NCBI GenBank assembly: GCA_016708345.1
Contig: JADJFX010000008.1
Location: 186,001 to 250,000, forward strand
Origin: Candidatus Rhodoferax bjergmarkensis
GTDB lineage: Bacteria; Pseudomonadota; Gammaproteobacteria; Burkholderiales; Burkholderiaceae_C
Direction of reading: 5' to 3'
Length of the DNA stretch: 64,000 nt
A model generated the notes under the pieces. It was not told where the DNA came from. It saw only the letters and a program-made list of their open reading frames with translations, and did no database searches. Below are positions 10,185-18,806 of this stretch, piece by piece. The translations under genes and the position numbers were made by a program. Every line of letters starts with the position of its first letter. Within the stretch, counting starts at the first letter, position 1.

Positions 10185-11021
10185 ATGCCCCGTTTTGCCG
10201 CCAATCTGTCTTTTCTTTACACCGAACTGCCGTTTCTGGACCGTTTTGAGGCAGCTGCCAAGGACGGCTTCAAAGCGGTGGAATACCTCTTTCCCTACGC
10301 ATGGCCAGCGCGTGAGTTGGTGGCGCGGCTGCAGGCAAATGGGCTGCAACAGGTCTTGTTCAATGCGCCTGCCGGGGGCACGGATGCAGCCTCCACAGAG
10401 CAGGCTTGGCATGCAGGCAGCCGGGGCCTGGCCTGCCTGAGCGGGCGGGAGTCGGAATTTAGGAGCGGGGTAGCGCTGGCGCTGGACTATGCCAAGGCGC
10501 TGCAATGCCCGCGCATTCACGTGATGGCCGCTCTAGCACCAAAGGACGCTGACCACATCGCCCTGCGTGCCAACTACCTGAACAACCTGCGCTGGGCCGC
10601 CAATCAAGCAGCGGCCCAGAATGTTGAGGTGCTGATCGAGCCCATCAACACGCGGGACATGCCGGGCTACTTTTTAAACCGGCAGGATCAGGCGCATGCG
10701 CTGGTGCTGGAAGTGGGTGCGCCCAACCTCAAGGTGCAGATGGACCTGTACCACTGCCAGATCATGGAAGGCGACGTGGCCACCAAGTTGCGCAGCTACC
10801 TGCCAACCGGGCGTGTCGGTCATCTTCAGATCGCCGGGGTGCCCGAGCGCCATGAGCCGGATGTGGGTGAACTCCACTATCCTTATCTGTTTTCCCTGCT
10901 GGACAGTTTGGGCTATGAGGGCTGGGTGGGTTGTGAATACCGGCCCCAGCGGGGCAGCCAGGCCGGTGGCACCTGCGCCGGCCTGGGTTGGCTCAAATCC
11001 TGGCTCGCACACCCCGCATAG
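10185..11021 (+). CDS. hyi: Hydroxypyruvate isomerase family protein
   Basis: 278 residues, slightly longer than the roughly 260 of E. coli Hyi. TIM-barrel sugar isomerase with the expected metal and catalytic segments: LIEPINTRDMPGYF (first Glu), KVQMDLYHCQIMEGD (Asp/His), GHLQIAGVPERHEPD (His) and VGCEYRPQ (second Glu). The family interconverts hydroxypyruvate and tartronate semialdehyde, or isomerises 2-oxo-tetronates. It begins 37 bases after chrA. No glyoxylate carboligase or reductase gene lies beside it, so the exact substrate is open. Confidence 0.88.
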   Translation: MPRFAANLSFLYTELPFLDRFEAAAKDGFKAVEYLFPYAWPARELVARLQANGLQQVLFNAPAGGTDAASTEQAWHAGSRGLACLSGRESEFRSGVALALDYAKALQCPRIHVMAALAPKDADHIALRANYLNNLRWAANQAAAQNVEVLIEPINTRDMPGYFLNRQDQAHALVLEVGAPNLKVQMDLYHCQIMEGDVATKLRSYLPTGRVGHLQIAGVPERHEPDVGELHYPYLFSLLDSLGYEGWVGCEYRPQRGSQAGGTCAGLGWLKSWLAHPA

Positions 11022-11068
11022 TGACCACATTTACAATCATTTCAACCGCTTCCAAATTGATTGCATCT

Positions 11069-11911
11069 ATGAGCCCTGAAACCACCTTGTCCACCTTTGT
11101 TGCTGTGGATGGTGACAACGTTGCCATTCAGGACTGGCCGTTGGACCCGCGAAAGGCCTTGCGCGGCGTGATCATTTTGGTCCATGGTTTGGGCGAGCAC
11201 GCCGGTCGCTATGACCACGTAGCCAACAAGCTCAACAGCTGGGGTTTTGCGGTGCGCGGGTTTGACCAGTATGGACACGGCGAGTCCGCCGGGCCGCGCG
11301 GCGGTTTGCCCACCGACAACCGTTTGCTGGTTGATCTGACCGATATCGTGGACAGCACCCGTGCCCGCATGAACCCCAAGACGCCGCTGATCTTGTTGGG
11401 GCACAGCATGGGCGGTCTGGTGGTGGCGCGTTTTGTGGCGCTGGCCAGGCGCCCGGTGCAGGGTTTGATTTTGTCATCCCCTGTGTTTGATCCGGGCCTC
11501 AGTGCAGTGCAGAAATTATTGGTATCGGTATTGCCCAAAATTGCTCCCAACCTGCGGGTGAGCAACGGCCTGGATGCAGCCTTCATTTCACATGATCCAG
11601 CCGTGGTGGCAGCCTACAAAAAAGACAAAATGGTGCATGACCGCATTTCAGCCCGGCTGGCCCGATTTATAGCCGACGGCGGCCCCACCACCTTGGCCCT
11701 GGCGCACCATTGGAGCGTTCCCACGCTCCTGATGTTCGCCGGCCAGGACAAGCTGGTCAACCCGGCCGGAAGCCGGGCCTTTGCTGCGGCTGCCCCCAAT
11801 GAAGTGGTGACGTCGCGTTGCTTTGAAACCCTGTACCACGAAATCTTCAACGAGGCCAATGCAGAACCCGTGTTCGCAGAACTCAAGAACTGGCTCGATG
11901 CCCGGTTTTAG
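11069..11911 (+). CDS. Alpha/beta hydrolase, monoacylglycerol lipase-like
   Basis: 280 residues from the ATG at 11069 (protein begins MSPETTLSTF); the frame is open upstream but would overlap hyi. Serine hydrolase signatures: oxyanion region LVHGLGEHAGRY, nucleophile elbow LLGHSMGGLV, acid in FAGQDKLVNP and catalytic His in LYHEIFNE. This is the lysophospholipase/monoglyceride lipase group that cleaves glycerol esters. No signal peptide is seen, so it is probably cytoplasmic. It converges with the MFS gene and their stop regions overlap by 4 bases. Confidence 0.88.
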   Translation: MSPETTLSTFVAVDGDNVAIQDWPLDPRKALRGVIILVHGLGEHAGRYDHVANKLNSWGFAVRGFDQYGHGESAGPRGGLPTDNRLLVDLTDIVDSTRARMNPKTPLILLGHSMGGLVVARFVALARRPVQGLILSSPVFDPGLSAVQKLLVSVLPKIAPNLRVSNGLDAAFISHDPAVVAAYKKDKMVHDRISARLARFIADGGPTTLALAHHWSVPTLLMFAGQDKLVNPAGSRAFAAAAPNEVVTSRCFETLYHEIFNEANAEPVFAELKNWLDARF

Positions 11912-13080
11912 GAGCTGACGCGACCGCTGCGGTGCTGGGTTCTGAGCCACACCAGTGCGGCACCGGTCAGCACCACCGGCACCAGCGAGCCATAGTTCAG
12001 CAAGGCCCAGCCCCGCGTGGTCACCAGCACACCTGAGGCAAACGAGCTGAGCGCCAGGGTGGCGAAAATGAAAAAATTCAGCGCCCCCTGAGCCCGGTCC
12101 TTCTCCTCGGGGGTGTACGTTTGCAGTGACAGCGTGGTGCTGCCGGTGAACAGAAAATTCCAGCCCACCCCCAGCAAAAACAGCGCCACCAAAAACTGGT
12201 GCAGGTCCACACCCGACAAGGCCACGGCGATGCACCCGGCATTGAGCACCACGCCCACCCCCATGATCGGCAGCGTGCCAAAGCGTTTGATCAGATGCCC
12301 GGTGAAAAACCCCGGTGCAAACATGCCGATCACATGCCACTCCAAAACCAGCGCCACATCCGAAAAGGGCAGTGAGCATTGCTGCATGGCTATGGGCGTG
12401 GCCGCCATCAGCAAGTTCATGACGCCGTAGCCCAGCGATCCGGCCAGCGCCGCCACCACAAAGGCGGGTTGGCGCATGATCTCGCGCAAGGGTCGCCCGC
12501 CGTGGCCCGCTTTTTTGGGTGGGGGTGGCGGAAAATCAATCAGGGCCAACACGATCATCGACAGCAGGGCAACCCCGGCCAGCGCGATGTAAGCCCCGGC
12601 AAACGGTGCACTGAGCAGGGTGCGGGTCTGCTGAGCAAGGTTGGGGCCAAGCACGGCACCAATCAGCCCACCCGCCATCACCAGGGAAACGGCCTTTTCA
12701 CGCCAGGCGGGTGCGGCCAGTTCGGCAGCGGCAAAACGGTACAAATTGGCATTGGCGTTGTAATAACCGGCCACCAGGGTGGCCAGGCACAAAAGCCAGA
12801 AGTCCTTTTGAATGGCAGCATAAGCACACAAAAGCGCCGATGCCAGCGCAACCGCCAAACCCAGCTGAAAAGAGATTTTGCGCCCAAACCGATGCTGCGT
12901 TTTGGCCACCAGGGCGGTAGACATTGCGCCGCCCACCACATACCCCATGACCGGCAGGGTCGCCATCCAGCCCAGGGGTGCCAAACTCAAGCCCACCAAG
13001 CCATTGATGGCGATAAAGGTGACGTTGTTGGTCAGGAAGAGTCCCTGGCAGATGGCCAGTAGCCAGAGGTGTCGGTTCAT
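11908..13080 (-). CDS. MFS transporter
   Basis: 390 residues with about 12 hydrophobic segments, a basic loop after the second helix (KTQHRFGRK) and a symmetric second half (FTGHLIKRFGTLPIMG), as in the major facilitator superfamily. The substrate cannot be read from sequence. It converges with the alpha/beta hydrolase gene and faces away from the ubiquinone cluster, with 221 bases before the DUF2249 start. Confidence 0.85.
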   Translation of the reverse strand: MNRHLWLLAICQGLFLTNNVTFIAINGLVGLSLAPLGWMATLPVMGYVVGGAMSTALVAKTQHRFGRKISFQLGLAVALASALLCAYAAIQKDFWLLCLATLVAGYYNANANLYRFAAAELAAPAWREKAVSLVMAGGLIGAVLGPNLAQQTRTLLSAPFAGAYIALAGVALLSMIVLALIDFPPPPPKKAGHGGRPLREIMRQPAFVVAALAGSLGYGVMNLLMAATPIAMQQCSLPFSDVALVLEWHVIGMFAPGFFTGHLIKRFGTLPIMGVGVVLNAGCIAVALSGVDLHQFLVALFLLGVGWNFLFTGSTTLSLQTYTPEEKDRAQGALNFFIFATLALSSFASGVLVTTRGWALLNYGSLVPVVLTGAALVWLRTQHRSGRVSS

Positions 13081-13301
13081 AAAAAATGGAGGATGCCGTA
13101 CAGGCGATGTTTTGGATTATTGCTGCATTACAGCGCCAATGGCGTATCCGCAAAACATTCCCCAGTGTTTTCGTTCATTCATACTGCGATGAACGAGGGC
13201 AGAACGCCTGCTTTGGGTAGTCAGTGGTGTAGGGGTCTTGCAAAAATATTCATTTGCAGCTACATTTAAAAGGCATTATCAATACATCTTTGAGGTTTTT
13301 T

Positions 13302-13595
13302 ATGACTGCATCACTCGCCAGCACCCTTGACCTGCGCCATATCGCACCATCAGCACGGCATGCCCATATTTTCAGCAGTTTTGCCGCTTTGTTGCCCGGT
13401 CAGTCGCTGCAGCTGGTCAACGACCACGATCCCCAGCCCCTGAACGAACAGCTGCAAATGCGCTCCCCCGGTCAGTTCAGCTGGACTTATCTGGAGCAAG
13501 GCCCGCAAGTATGGCGGGTGGAAATTGGCAAAAGCGCCAAGGCAGCGGCACCCGCGTCGTCAGGTGGTTGCTGCGGTGGTGGTTGCGGCGGCTGA
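13302..13595 (+). CDS. DUF2249 domain protein with Cys-rich tail
   Basis: 97 residues from the ATG at 13302, preceded by TTTGAGG at Shine-Dalgarno distance. The body LDLRHIAPSARHAHIFSSFA, then LVNDHDPQPL and FSWTYLEQGPQVWRVEIGK, is the DUF2249 pattern, a small domain often found near nitrogen-oxide and redox genes. The C terminus ends SSGGCCGGGCGG, a flexible tail with three cysteines that could bind metal. It lies 125 bases before ubiU on the same strand. Its function is unknown; a link to the anaerobic ubiquinone genes is only positional. Confidence 0.8.
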   Translation: MTASLASTLDLRHIAPSARHAHIFSSFAALLPGQSLQLVNDHDPQPLNEQLQMRSPGQFSWTYLEQGPQVWRVEIGKSAKAAAPASSGGCCGGGCGG

Positions 13596-13608
13596 ATGTC
13601 CAGCAGAA

Positions 13609-13622
13609 TTGACTTGCATCAT
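13609..13622 (+). promoter_or_regulatory. FNR/Anr-like site in front of ubiU
   Basis: TTGACTTGCATCAT matches the FNR consensus TTGAT-N4-ATCAA at 8 of 10 positions. A -10-like TAACTT sits at 13645-13650, so the site centre (13615.5) is 32 bases from the -10 centre, the spacing of a class II FNR-activated promoter (-41.5). In E. coli the ubiUV genes are anaerobically controlled by FNR, which fits. No experimental support. Confidence 0.5.
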
Positions 13623-13720
13623 CGACCTGCGTGCCAATCTCTGCTAACTTCGCTACCTGATCGTGGGCTGACCTTGTGCAGGGTGATGCCCTTGGCAAAG
13701 TCAGCCCACTTTTTCGAACT

Positions 13721-14779
13721 ATGAATTCCTTCGTCGATCCCTCTCTTGCCCCGCCCCAAGCTGCCGTTGTGGCAGCGCCCATGGAACTGGTTTGCCCGGC
13801 CGGCAGCCTGCCCGCACTCAAGGCGGCCATTGACCACGGCGCGGACTGCGTTTACCTGGGCTTTCGGGATGCCACCAACGCACGCAATTTCGCCGGGCTC
13901 AATTTTGACGAGGCCGCCATTGCCACCGGCATTCGCTACGCGCACGAGCGGGGCCGCAAGGTGTTGCTGGCCCTGAACACTTACCCTCAGGCCGCCAGCC
14001 CCGAGGTATGGCGCAAGGCCATCGACCGCGCGGCCGACAACGGCGTCAACGCAGTCATTCTGGCCGACCCGGGTTTGATGGCCTATGCCACCCGGCACCA
14101 CCCCAATTTGCGGCTGCACTTGTCGGTGCAGGGCTCGGCCACCAACTACGAAGCCATCAACTTTTATCACCAGCATTTTGGTGTGGCACGTGCCGTGCTC
14201 CCGCGTGTGTTGTCCATGACCCAAGTGGCGCAGGTGCTGGAAAAAACGCCGGTCGAAATCGAGGTGTTTGGCTTTGGCAGCCTGTGCGTGATGGTGGAGG
14301 GGCGCTGCGCGCTCTCAAGCTATGTCACGGGTGAAGCCCCCAACACCAACGGCGTCTGCTCACCACCCAAAGCCGTGCGCTGGCAAGAAACCCCGCAGGG
14401 CCGCGAATCGCGCCTCAATGGCGTGCTGATAGACCGCTACGCACCGGGTGAAAACGCGGGTTACCCCACCCTGTGCAAAGGCCGCTTTGACGTGGGGGAC
14501 GAGCAAAATTATTACGCCATCGAAGAACCCACCAGCCTGAACACCCTCGAATTGCTGCCCCAACTGATGAAAATGGGCGTGCGCGCCATCAAGATCGAAG
14601 GCCGTCAGCGCAGCCCGGCCTATGTGGCGCAGGTCACCAAAGTCTGGCGCGAGGCCATTGACAGTTGCCGAGACAACCCGCACCGCTATTCCGCCAAACC
14701 GGTCTGGATGAGTGGCTTGGACAAGGTGGCCGAGGGCCAGCAACACACTTTGGGGGCCTACCACAGGCCGTGGAAATGA
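13721..14779 (+). CDS. ubiU: UbiU, oxygen-independent ubiquinone hydroxylation protein (peptidase U32 family)
   Basis: 352 residues from the ATG at 13721. A GTG at 13676 and an ATG at 13781 are alternatives; the E. coli protein starts at the position of the latter (MELVCPAGSLPALKAA). Strong resemblance to UbiU (YhbU): TNARNFAGLNFDEAA, EAINFYHQHFGVARAVLPRV, GYPTLCKGRF, VKIEGRQRSPAYV-like. The four cysteines known to hold the 4Fe-4S cluster are present (GSLCVMVEGRC, NGVCSPP, TLCKGR). UbiU and UbiV together hydroxylate the ubiquinone ring without O2. The stop overlaps the ubiV start (ATGA). Confidence 0.95.
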   Translation: MNSFVDPSLAPPQAAVVAAPMELVCPAGSLPALKAAIDHGADCVYLGFRDATNARNFAGLNFDEAAIATGIRYAHERGRKVLLALNTYPQAASPEVWRKAIDRAADNGVNAVILADPGLMAYATRHHPNLRLHLSVQGSATNYEAINFYHQHFGVARAVLPRVLSMTQVAQVLEKTPVEIEVFGFGSLCVMVEGRCALSSYVTGEAPNTNGVCSPPKAVRWQETPQGRESRLNGVLIDRYAPGENAGYPTLCKGRFDVGDEQNYYAIEEPTSLNTLELLPQLMKMGVRAIKIEGRQRSPAYVAQVTKVWREAIDSCRDNPHRYSAKPVWMSGLDKVAEGQQHTLGAYHRPWK

Positions 14780-15693
14780 AACTTGCATTAGGCCCTTTGC
14801 TGTACTACTGGCAGCGCGATACCGTTTTTGATTTTTACCAGGCGCTTGTACAAACCCCGGTGGACATTGTGTATGTTGGCGAGGCTGTGTGTTCGCGCCG
14901 TCGCGAGCTGCGCCTGGCCGACTGGCTTGACGTGGCCCAAATGCTGACCGATGCAGGCAAGGAGGTGGTGCTGTCCACCCAGACCCTGATCGAGTCGGGC
15001 GCGGATGTCACCACCTTGCACAAGATTGCGGCCAATGGCAAGTTCATGGTGGAAGCCAACGACATGGGTGCCGTTCACTGCATGGCGGGCAAGGCCCCCT
15101 TTGTGGGGGGGCCAAACCTGAACATTTACAACGTGCCCACCCTTCAATGGATGGCACCTTTGGGCATGCAGCGCTGGGTGATGCCGCTGGAGATGGGCCG
15201 CAGCGACCTGGCGCTGATGCAACAAGGCCGCCCCGAAGGATTGCAAACCGAGGTGTTTGCCTATGGCCGCATGCCGCTGGCATTTTCGGCGCGCTGCTTT
15301 ACCGCCCGGCACTGCAATTTACCCAAGGACGATTGCCAGTTCCGATGCATCGAACACCCCGACGGCCTGCTGCTCAAGACGCGCGAGAGCGAAGGCTTTC
15401 TGGTGCTCAACGGCATCCAGACCCAATCGGCCAAGGTCTATAACCTGCTGCCCGAATTGGGCGCGCTGGGTAAAATGGGCGTGGATGTGGTGCGCGTCAG
15501 CCCGCAGGCACAGCACACGAACGAAATTCTCGCGCTGTTTCACGGTGTCATGGCGCAGCAGACCACCGTGGACACTGCCATGCAAGCGCTGGCAGGTTTG
15601 ATGCCGGACCAGGCCTGCAATGGCTACTGGTACGGCAAACCGGGGCTGGAGCAACTGGAGCCGTCTGACGAGGCTGCCCAAAGCAGCACATAG
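14776..15693 (+). CDS. ubiV: UbiV, partner of UbiU in O2-independent ubiquinone synthesis
   Basis: 305 residues from the ATG at 14776, which overlaps the ubiU stop by 4 bases (translational coupling). Starts MKLALGPLLYYWQRDT, as UbiV does. The four cluster-ligating cysteines are visible: VGEAVCSRRRE near 38, then SARCFTARHC and DDCQFRC near 180-200. Other family marks: VLSTQTLIESG, RWVMPLEMGRSDL, FVLNGIQTQ-like and CNGYWYGKPGLE. It forms a heterodimer with UbiU in E. coli (established). Confidence 0.95.
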   Translation: MKLALGPLLYYWQRDTVFDFYQALVQTPVDIVYVGEAVCSRRRELRLADWLDVAQMLTDAGKEVVLSTQTLIESGADVTTLHKIAANGKFMVEANDMGAVHCMAGKAPFVGGPNLNIYNVPTLQWMAPLGMQRWVMPLEMGRSDLALMQQGRPEGLQTEVFAYGRMPLAFSARCFTARHCNLPKDDCQFRCIEHPDGLLLKTRESEGFLVLNGIQTQSAKVYNLLPELGALGKMGVDVVRVSPQAQHTNEILALFHGVMAQQTTVDTAMQALAGLMPDQACNGYWYGKPGLEQLEPSDEAAQSST

Positions 15694-15729
15694 GTGCCCG
15701 CACAGTCCCCAACCGATTGAAAAGCAACC

Positions 15730-16203
15730 ATGACTGCAAGCCCTTTTTTACTGCCGCCCCCGATCGGGAATTTACTGTCCCGCCTTCCGGCCTACCCCGG
15801 CTCACTGTTGTTTGTAACGGCTTTGAATCTGGCGCTGGCCAAAAACTTGGCACCCGATGTGGCGCATTTGTTGCAAGACAAGAAACTGCGACTGCGCGTG
15901 ATCGATGCGCAGTGGACCTTTGACTTCCAATGGGAACACGGCCACTTCACGGCCTGCCAGAACAAGGGCGAGGCGGACCTGACCATCAGTGCCAGCGCCC
16001 ACGACTTTGTGCTGCTGGCCCGTCGTCAGGAAGACCCCGACACCCTGTTTTTCAGCCGCCGTCTGTCCATGGAAGGTGATACCGAGCTGGGCTTGCTGGT
16101 CAAGAACACGCTCGATGCAATCGAACTGCCGGTGCTCAACATGGAGCAGTTCAAACCCGCGCAGGTGCTGGCACGGCTGAAGGCGCGACTCACGCGCCGC
16201 TAA
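15730..16203 (+). CDS. ubiT: UbiT, SCP2-domain lipid carrier of the anaerobic ubiquinone pathway
   Basis: 157 residues, an SCP2 sterol-carrier-like domain with LRLRVIDAQWTFDFQW, ADLTISASAHDFVLLARRQE and DPDTLFFSRRLSMEGDTELG, as in UbiT (YhbT). UbiT binds ubiquinone precursors and stands in for UbiJ under anaerobiosis. It follows ubiV by 36 bases on the same strand, completing the ubiTUV set. Confidence 0.93.
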   Translation: MTASPFLLPPPIGNLLSRLPAYPGSLLFVTALNLALAKNLAPDVAHLLQDKKLRLRVIDAQWTFDFQWEHGHFTACQNKGEADLTISASAHDFVLLARRQEDPDTLFFSRRLSMEGDTELGLLVKNTLDAIELPVLNMEQFKPAQVLARLKARLTRR

Positions 16204-16224
16204 GGCTATGGCGAGGTCCTGCTG

Positions 16225-16620
16225 ATGCACCCAGACAAAGCCCCTCTGCCACTCGTCTATTCCTGCTCTGGCTGCTCCAGCGCGGCGCAGCTTGCCAACC
16301 ATGTGGCCTTGCAATTGGACCGCCGCGGCGTGGCCGAAATGTCCTGTATTGCCGGAGTGGGCGGTGACGTGCGCTCCTTGCTCAAGACCGCCCGCTCAGG
16401 GCGATCAATCATTGCCCTGGATGGGTGCCCACTGGTGTGCGTCAAAAGCTGTCTTTCCCGCCACCATATTGAGGCCGATCGGCATTACCAGCTGAGCACG
16501 TATGGTGTGAAGAAGAAGTACCATGCAGACTTTGACCCGAATGAAGCCGAGGCTGTGCTGCAAAAGGTGATGACCGACCTGAGTCACCAGGCCCAAGCAC
16601 ATGGCACCGCTCAAACGTGA
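16225..16620 (+). CDS. DGC-domain putative zinc-binding protein inside the ubi cluster
   Basis: 131 residues. Cysteine motifs: CSGCSSAAQ at the N terminus, ALDGCPLVCVKSCL in the middle (the DGC motif that names the family) and MSCIAGVGGD. DGC proteins (COG4273-type) are small, probably metal-binding and of unknown function. It starts 21 bases after ubiT and its stop overlaps the ubiX start codon (GTGA at 16617-16620), so it is translated as part of the ubiquinone operon. A role in cluster delivery or metal handling for UbiU/UbiV would be reasonable but is only inference from position and cysteines. Confidence 0.85.
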   Translation: MHPDKAPLPLVYSCSGCSSAAQLANHVALQLDRRGVAEMSCIAGVGGDVRSLLKTARSGRSIIALDGCPLVCVKSCLSRHHIEADRHYQLSTYGVKKKYHADFDPNEAEAVLQKVMTDLSHQAQAHGTAQT

Positions 16621-17243
16621 AACCAGCCGTGCCCCTGCTTATGCCCCTAGCTTTGCCCCAACGCATCATCGTCGCCATCTCGGGTGCCAGCGGTGCCATC
16701 TATGGCGTTCGACTGCTCCAGATGCTGCGCGAGCTGGACGGCGTTGAAACCCATTTGACCGTGTCAGCCGCAGGCTTGCTGAATTTATCCCAGGAGCTGG
16801 ACATGAGCCGCTCAAGCCTTGAGGCTTTGGCCCACGCCGTGCATCCCGTTCATGACGTGGGCGCGGCCATAGCCAGCGGCTCGTTTCAGTGCGCGGGCAT
16901 GGTGATAGCGCCGTGCTCCATGCGCACGCTGGCCGCTGTGGCGCATGGCCTTTCCGACAACCTGATCACCCGCGCAGCCGATGTGATGCTCAAAGAGCGT
17001 CGCCGGTTGATTTTGATGGCGCGTGAAACCCCCTTGAGCCTTGTCCACTTGCGCAACATGACCGCCGTCACCGAAATGGGCGGCATCATTTTCCCGCCGG
17101 TGCCCGGTTTTTACCATCGGCCCCAGACCCTTGCCGAAATGGTGGACAACACGGTAAGCCGGGTAGTTGATTTGCTGGGCTTGCCGCAAGTGAATGCTCC
17201 GCGCTGGAATGGTCTGGCGGCCAACACCCCAACAACCCCTTAG
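16617..17243 (+). CDS. ubiX: UbiX flavin prenyltransferase
   Basis: 208 residues from GTG at 16617; an ATG at 16641 is also possible and closer to the usual N terminus. Signatures: RIIVAISGASGAIYGVRLL (FMN-binding loop), VIAPCSMRTLAAVAHG, RRLILMARETPLSL and FPPVPGFYHRPQ. UbiX makes the prenylated FMN cofactor needed by UbiD. The gene overlaps the DGC gene by 4 bases and is followed at 17260 by ubiD. Confidence 0.95.
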   Translation: MKPAVPLLMPLALPQRIIVAISGASGAIYGVRLLQMLRELDGVETHLTVSAAGLLNLSQELDMSRSSLEALAHAVHPVHDVGAAIASGSFQCAGMVIAPCSMRTLAAVAHGLSDNLITRAADVMLKERRRLILMARETPLSLVHLRNMTAVTEMGGIIFPPVPGFYHRPQTLAEMVDNTVSRVVDLLGLPQVNAPRWNGLAANTPTTP

Positions 17244-17259
17244 TCTCCAAATAAAACTC

Positions 17260-18744
17260 ATGGCTTACCGAGACCTGCGGGATTTCATCGCGCAACTGGA
17301 ACAGATGGGCGAGCTCAAACGCGTGAGCCAGCAAGTCTCGCCCCATCTGGAGATGACCGCCCTGTGCGACCGCACCCTGCGTGCGGGTGGTCCGGCTCTG
17401 CTGTTTGAAAACCCGAGCGGCCACAGCATCCCGGTGCTGGGCAATCTGTTTGGCACGACCCGACGGGTCGCCCTGGGCATGGGCGTGGCCGATGTGAGCG
17501 AGGTGCGCAAATTTGGCCACGTGCTGGCCATGCTCAAGGAACCCGAAGCGCCCAAGGGTTTCAAAGAGCTGATGGGCATGAGCGCCCTGGTCAAAACGCT
17601 GTGGAACATGGCCCCCAAAGAGCAGCGCAGCGCCCCCTGCCAGGATGTAGTGCAGGAGGGCTCCGACGTAGACCTGGCCAAGTTGCCCATTCAGCACTGC
17701 TGGCCCGGCGACGTGGCACCACTCATCACCTGGGGCTTGGTCATCACCAAAGGCCCGCACAAGGAACGCCAAAACCTGGGCATCTACCGCCAGCAGGTCA
17801 TTGCCCGCAACAAAGTCATCATGCGCTGGCTGGCGCACCGGGGTGGCGCACTGGATTTTCGGGAGCATGGCGTGCAGAACCCCGGCCAGCCTTACCCGGT
17901 GTGTGTGGCCTTGGGTGCCGACCCGGCCACCATTCTGGGTGCCGTTACCCCCGTTCCTGATTCCCTGTCCGAGTACCAGTTTGCCGGTTTGCTGCGTGGC
18001 AGCCGCACCGAACTCGTCAAAGCGCTGGGCAGCGAATTGCGGGTGCCGGCCAGCTCCGAAATTGTGCTTGAAGGCCATATATACCCGGATGCAAGCCACC
18101 CCAGTGGTTTTGAGCACGCGCTGGAAGGCCCATACGGTGACCACACCGGCTATTACAACGAAACGGCTGAATTCCCGGTGTTCACCATCGACCGCATCAC
18201 GCTGCGGCGTGACCCCATTTACCACTCCACCTACACCGGCAAGCCGCCCGACGAACCTGCCATTTTGGGCCTGGCCCTGAACGAACTGTTTGTGCCACTG
18301 CTGCAGCGCCAGTACCCCGAGATCACCGACTTTTACCTGCCCCCCGAAGGCTGCAGCTACCGGCTGGCGGTGGTCAGCATCAAGAAGTCCTACCCCGGTC
18401 ACGCCCGGCGGATCATGTTTGGCATCTGGAGCTTCTTGCGCCAGTTCATGTACACCAAGTTCATCATCGTGGTGGATGACGACATCAACACCCGCGACTG
18501 GAAAGACGTCATCTGGGCCATGACCACCCGGGTGGACCCCACGCGCGACACCATGATGGTGGACAGCACGCCCATCGACTACCTCGATTTCGCATCCCCC
18601 GTGAGCGGCCTGGGCAGCAAAATGGGCATAGACGCCACCAACAAATGGCACGGCGAAACCAGCCGCGAGTGGGGCCGCCCGATGCAGATGACGCCCGCAG
18701 TCACCGCCAAAATGGACCTGCTGTGGCAAACGCTGGGTTTGTAG
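17260..18744 (+). CDS. ubiD: UbiD 4-hydroxy-3-polyprenylbenzoate decarboxylase
   Basis: 494 residues from the ATG at 17260, against 497 in E. coli. Begins MAYRDLRDFIAQLEQMGELK; contains GGPALLFENP, LPIQHCWPGDVAPLIT, HRGGALDF, EGPYGDHTGYYNETAEFPVF and PPEGCSYRLAVVSIKKSYPG. Decarboxylates the octaprenyl-hydroxybenzoate intermediate with prenylated FMN supplied by UbiX. The long frame on the opposite strand is a shadow. Last gene of the ubi cluster; a dispersed repeat follows the stop. Confidence 0.96.
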   Translation: MAYRDLRDFIAQLEQMGELKRVSQQVSPHLEMTALCDRTLRAGGPALLFENPSGHSIPVLGNLFGTTRRVALGMGVADVSEVRKFGHVLAMLKEPEAPKGFKELMGMSALVKTLWNMAPKEQRSAPCQDVVQEGSDVDLAKLPIQHCWPGDVAPLITWGLVITKGPHKERQNLGIYRQQVIARNKVIMRWLAHRGGALDFREHGVQNPGQPYPVCVALGADPATILGAVTPVPDSLSEYQFAGLLRGSRTELVKALGSELRVPASSEIVLEGHIYPDASHPSGFEHALEGPYGDHTGYYNETAEFPVFTIDRITLRRDPIYHSTYTGKPPDEPAILGLALNELFVPLLQRQYPEITDFYLPPEGCSYRLAVVSIKKSYPGHARRIMFGIWSFLRQFMYTKFIIVVDDDINTRDWKDVIWAMTTRVDPTRDTMMVDSTPIDYLDFASPVSGLGSKMGIDATNKWHGETSREWGRPMQMTPAVTAKMDLLWQTLGL

Positions 18745-18745
18745 A

Positions 18746-18806
18746 TAAAAAAGGCCGTTTTCGCTTATAAACAGTGCGCGAGTAGCTATTTAATTTGTAG
18801 CAATTT
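18746..18806 (-). repeat. Dispersed ~60-bp repeat, copy after ubiD
   Basis: Read on the minus strand it gives AAATTGCTACAAATTAAATA, then GCTACTCGCGCACTGTTTAT and AAGCGAAAACGGCCTTTTTT, the same order of blocks (AATTTxATAGCTxCTCGCGC, TTATAA, GGCC plus A/T run) as the copies at 35159 and 56072. From here to 19000 I see no gene. Confidence 0.7.

Noticed and set aside
17086..18729. 547-codon frame on the minus strand opposite ubiD
   Set aside because: Antisense shadow of a strongly conserved ubiD; the protein has no recognisable domain and reflects high-GC third positions.
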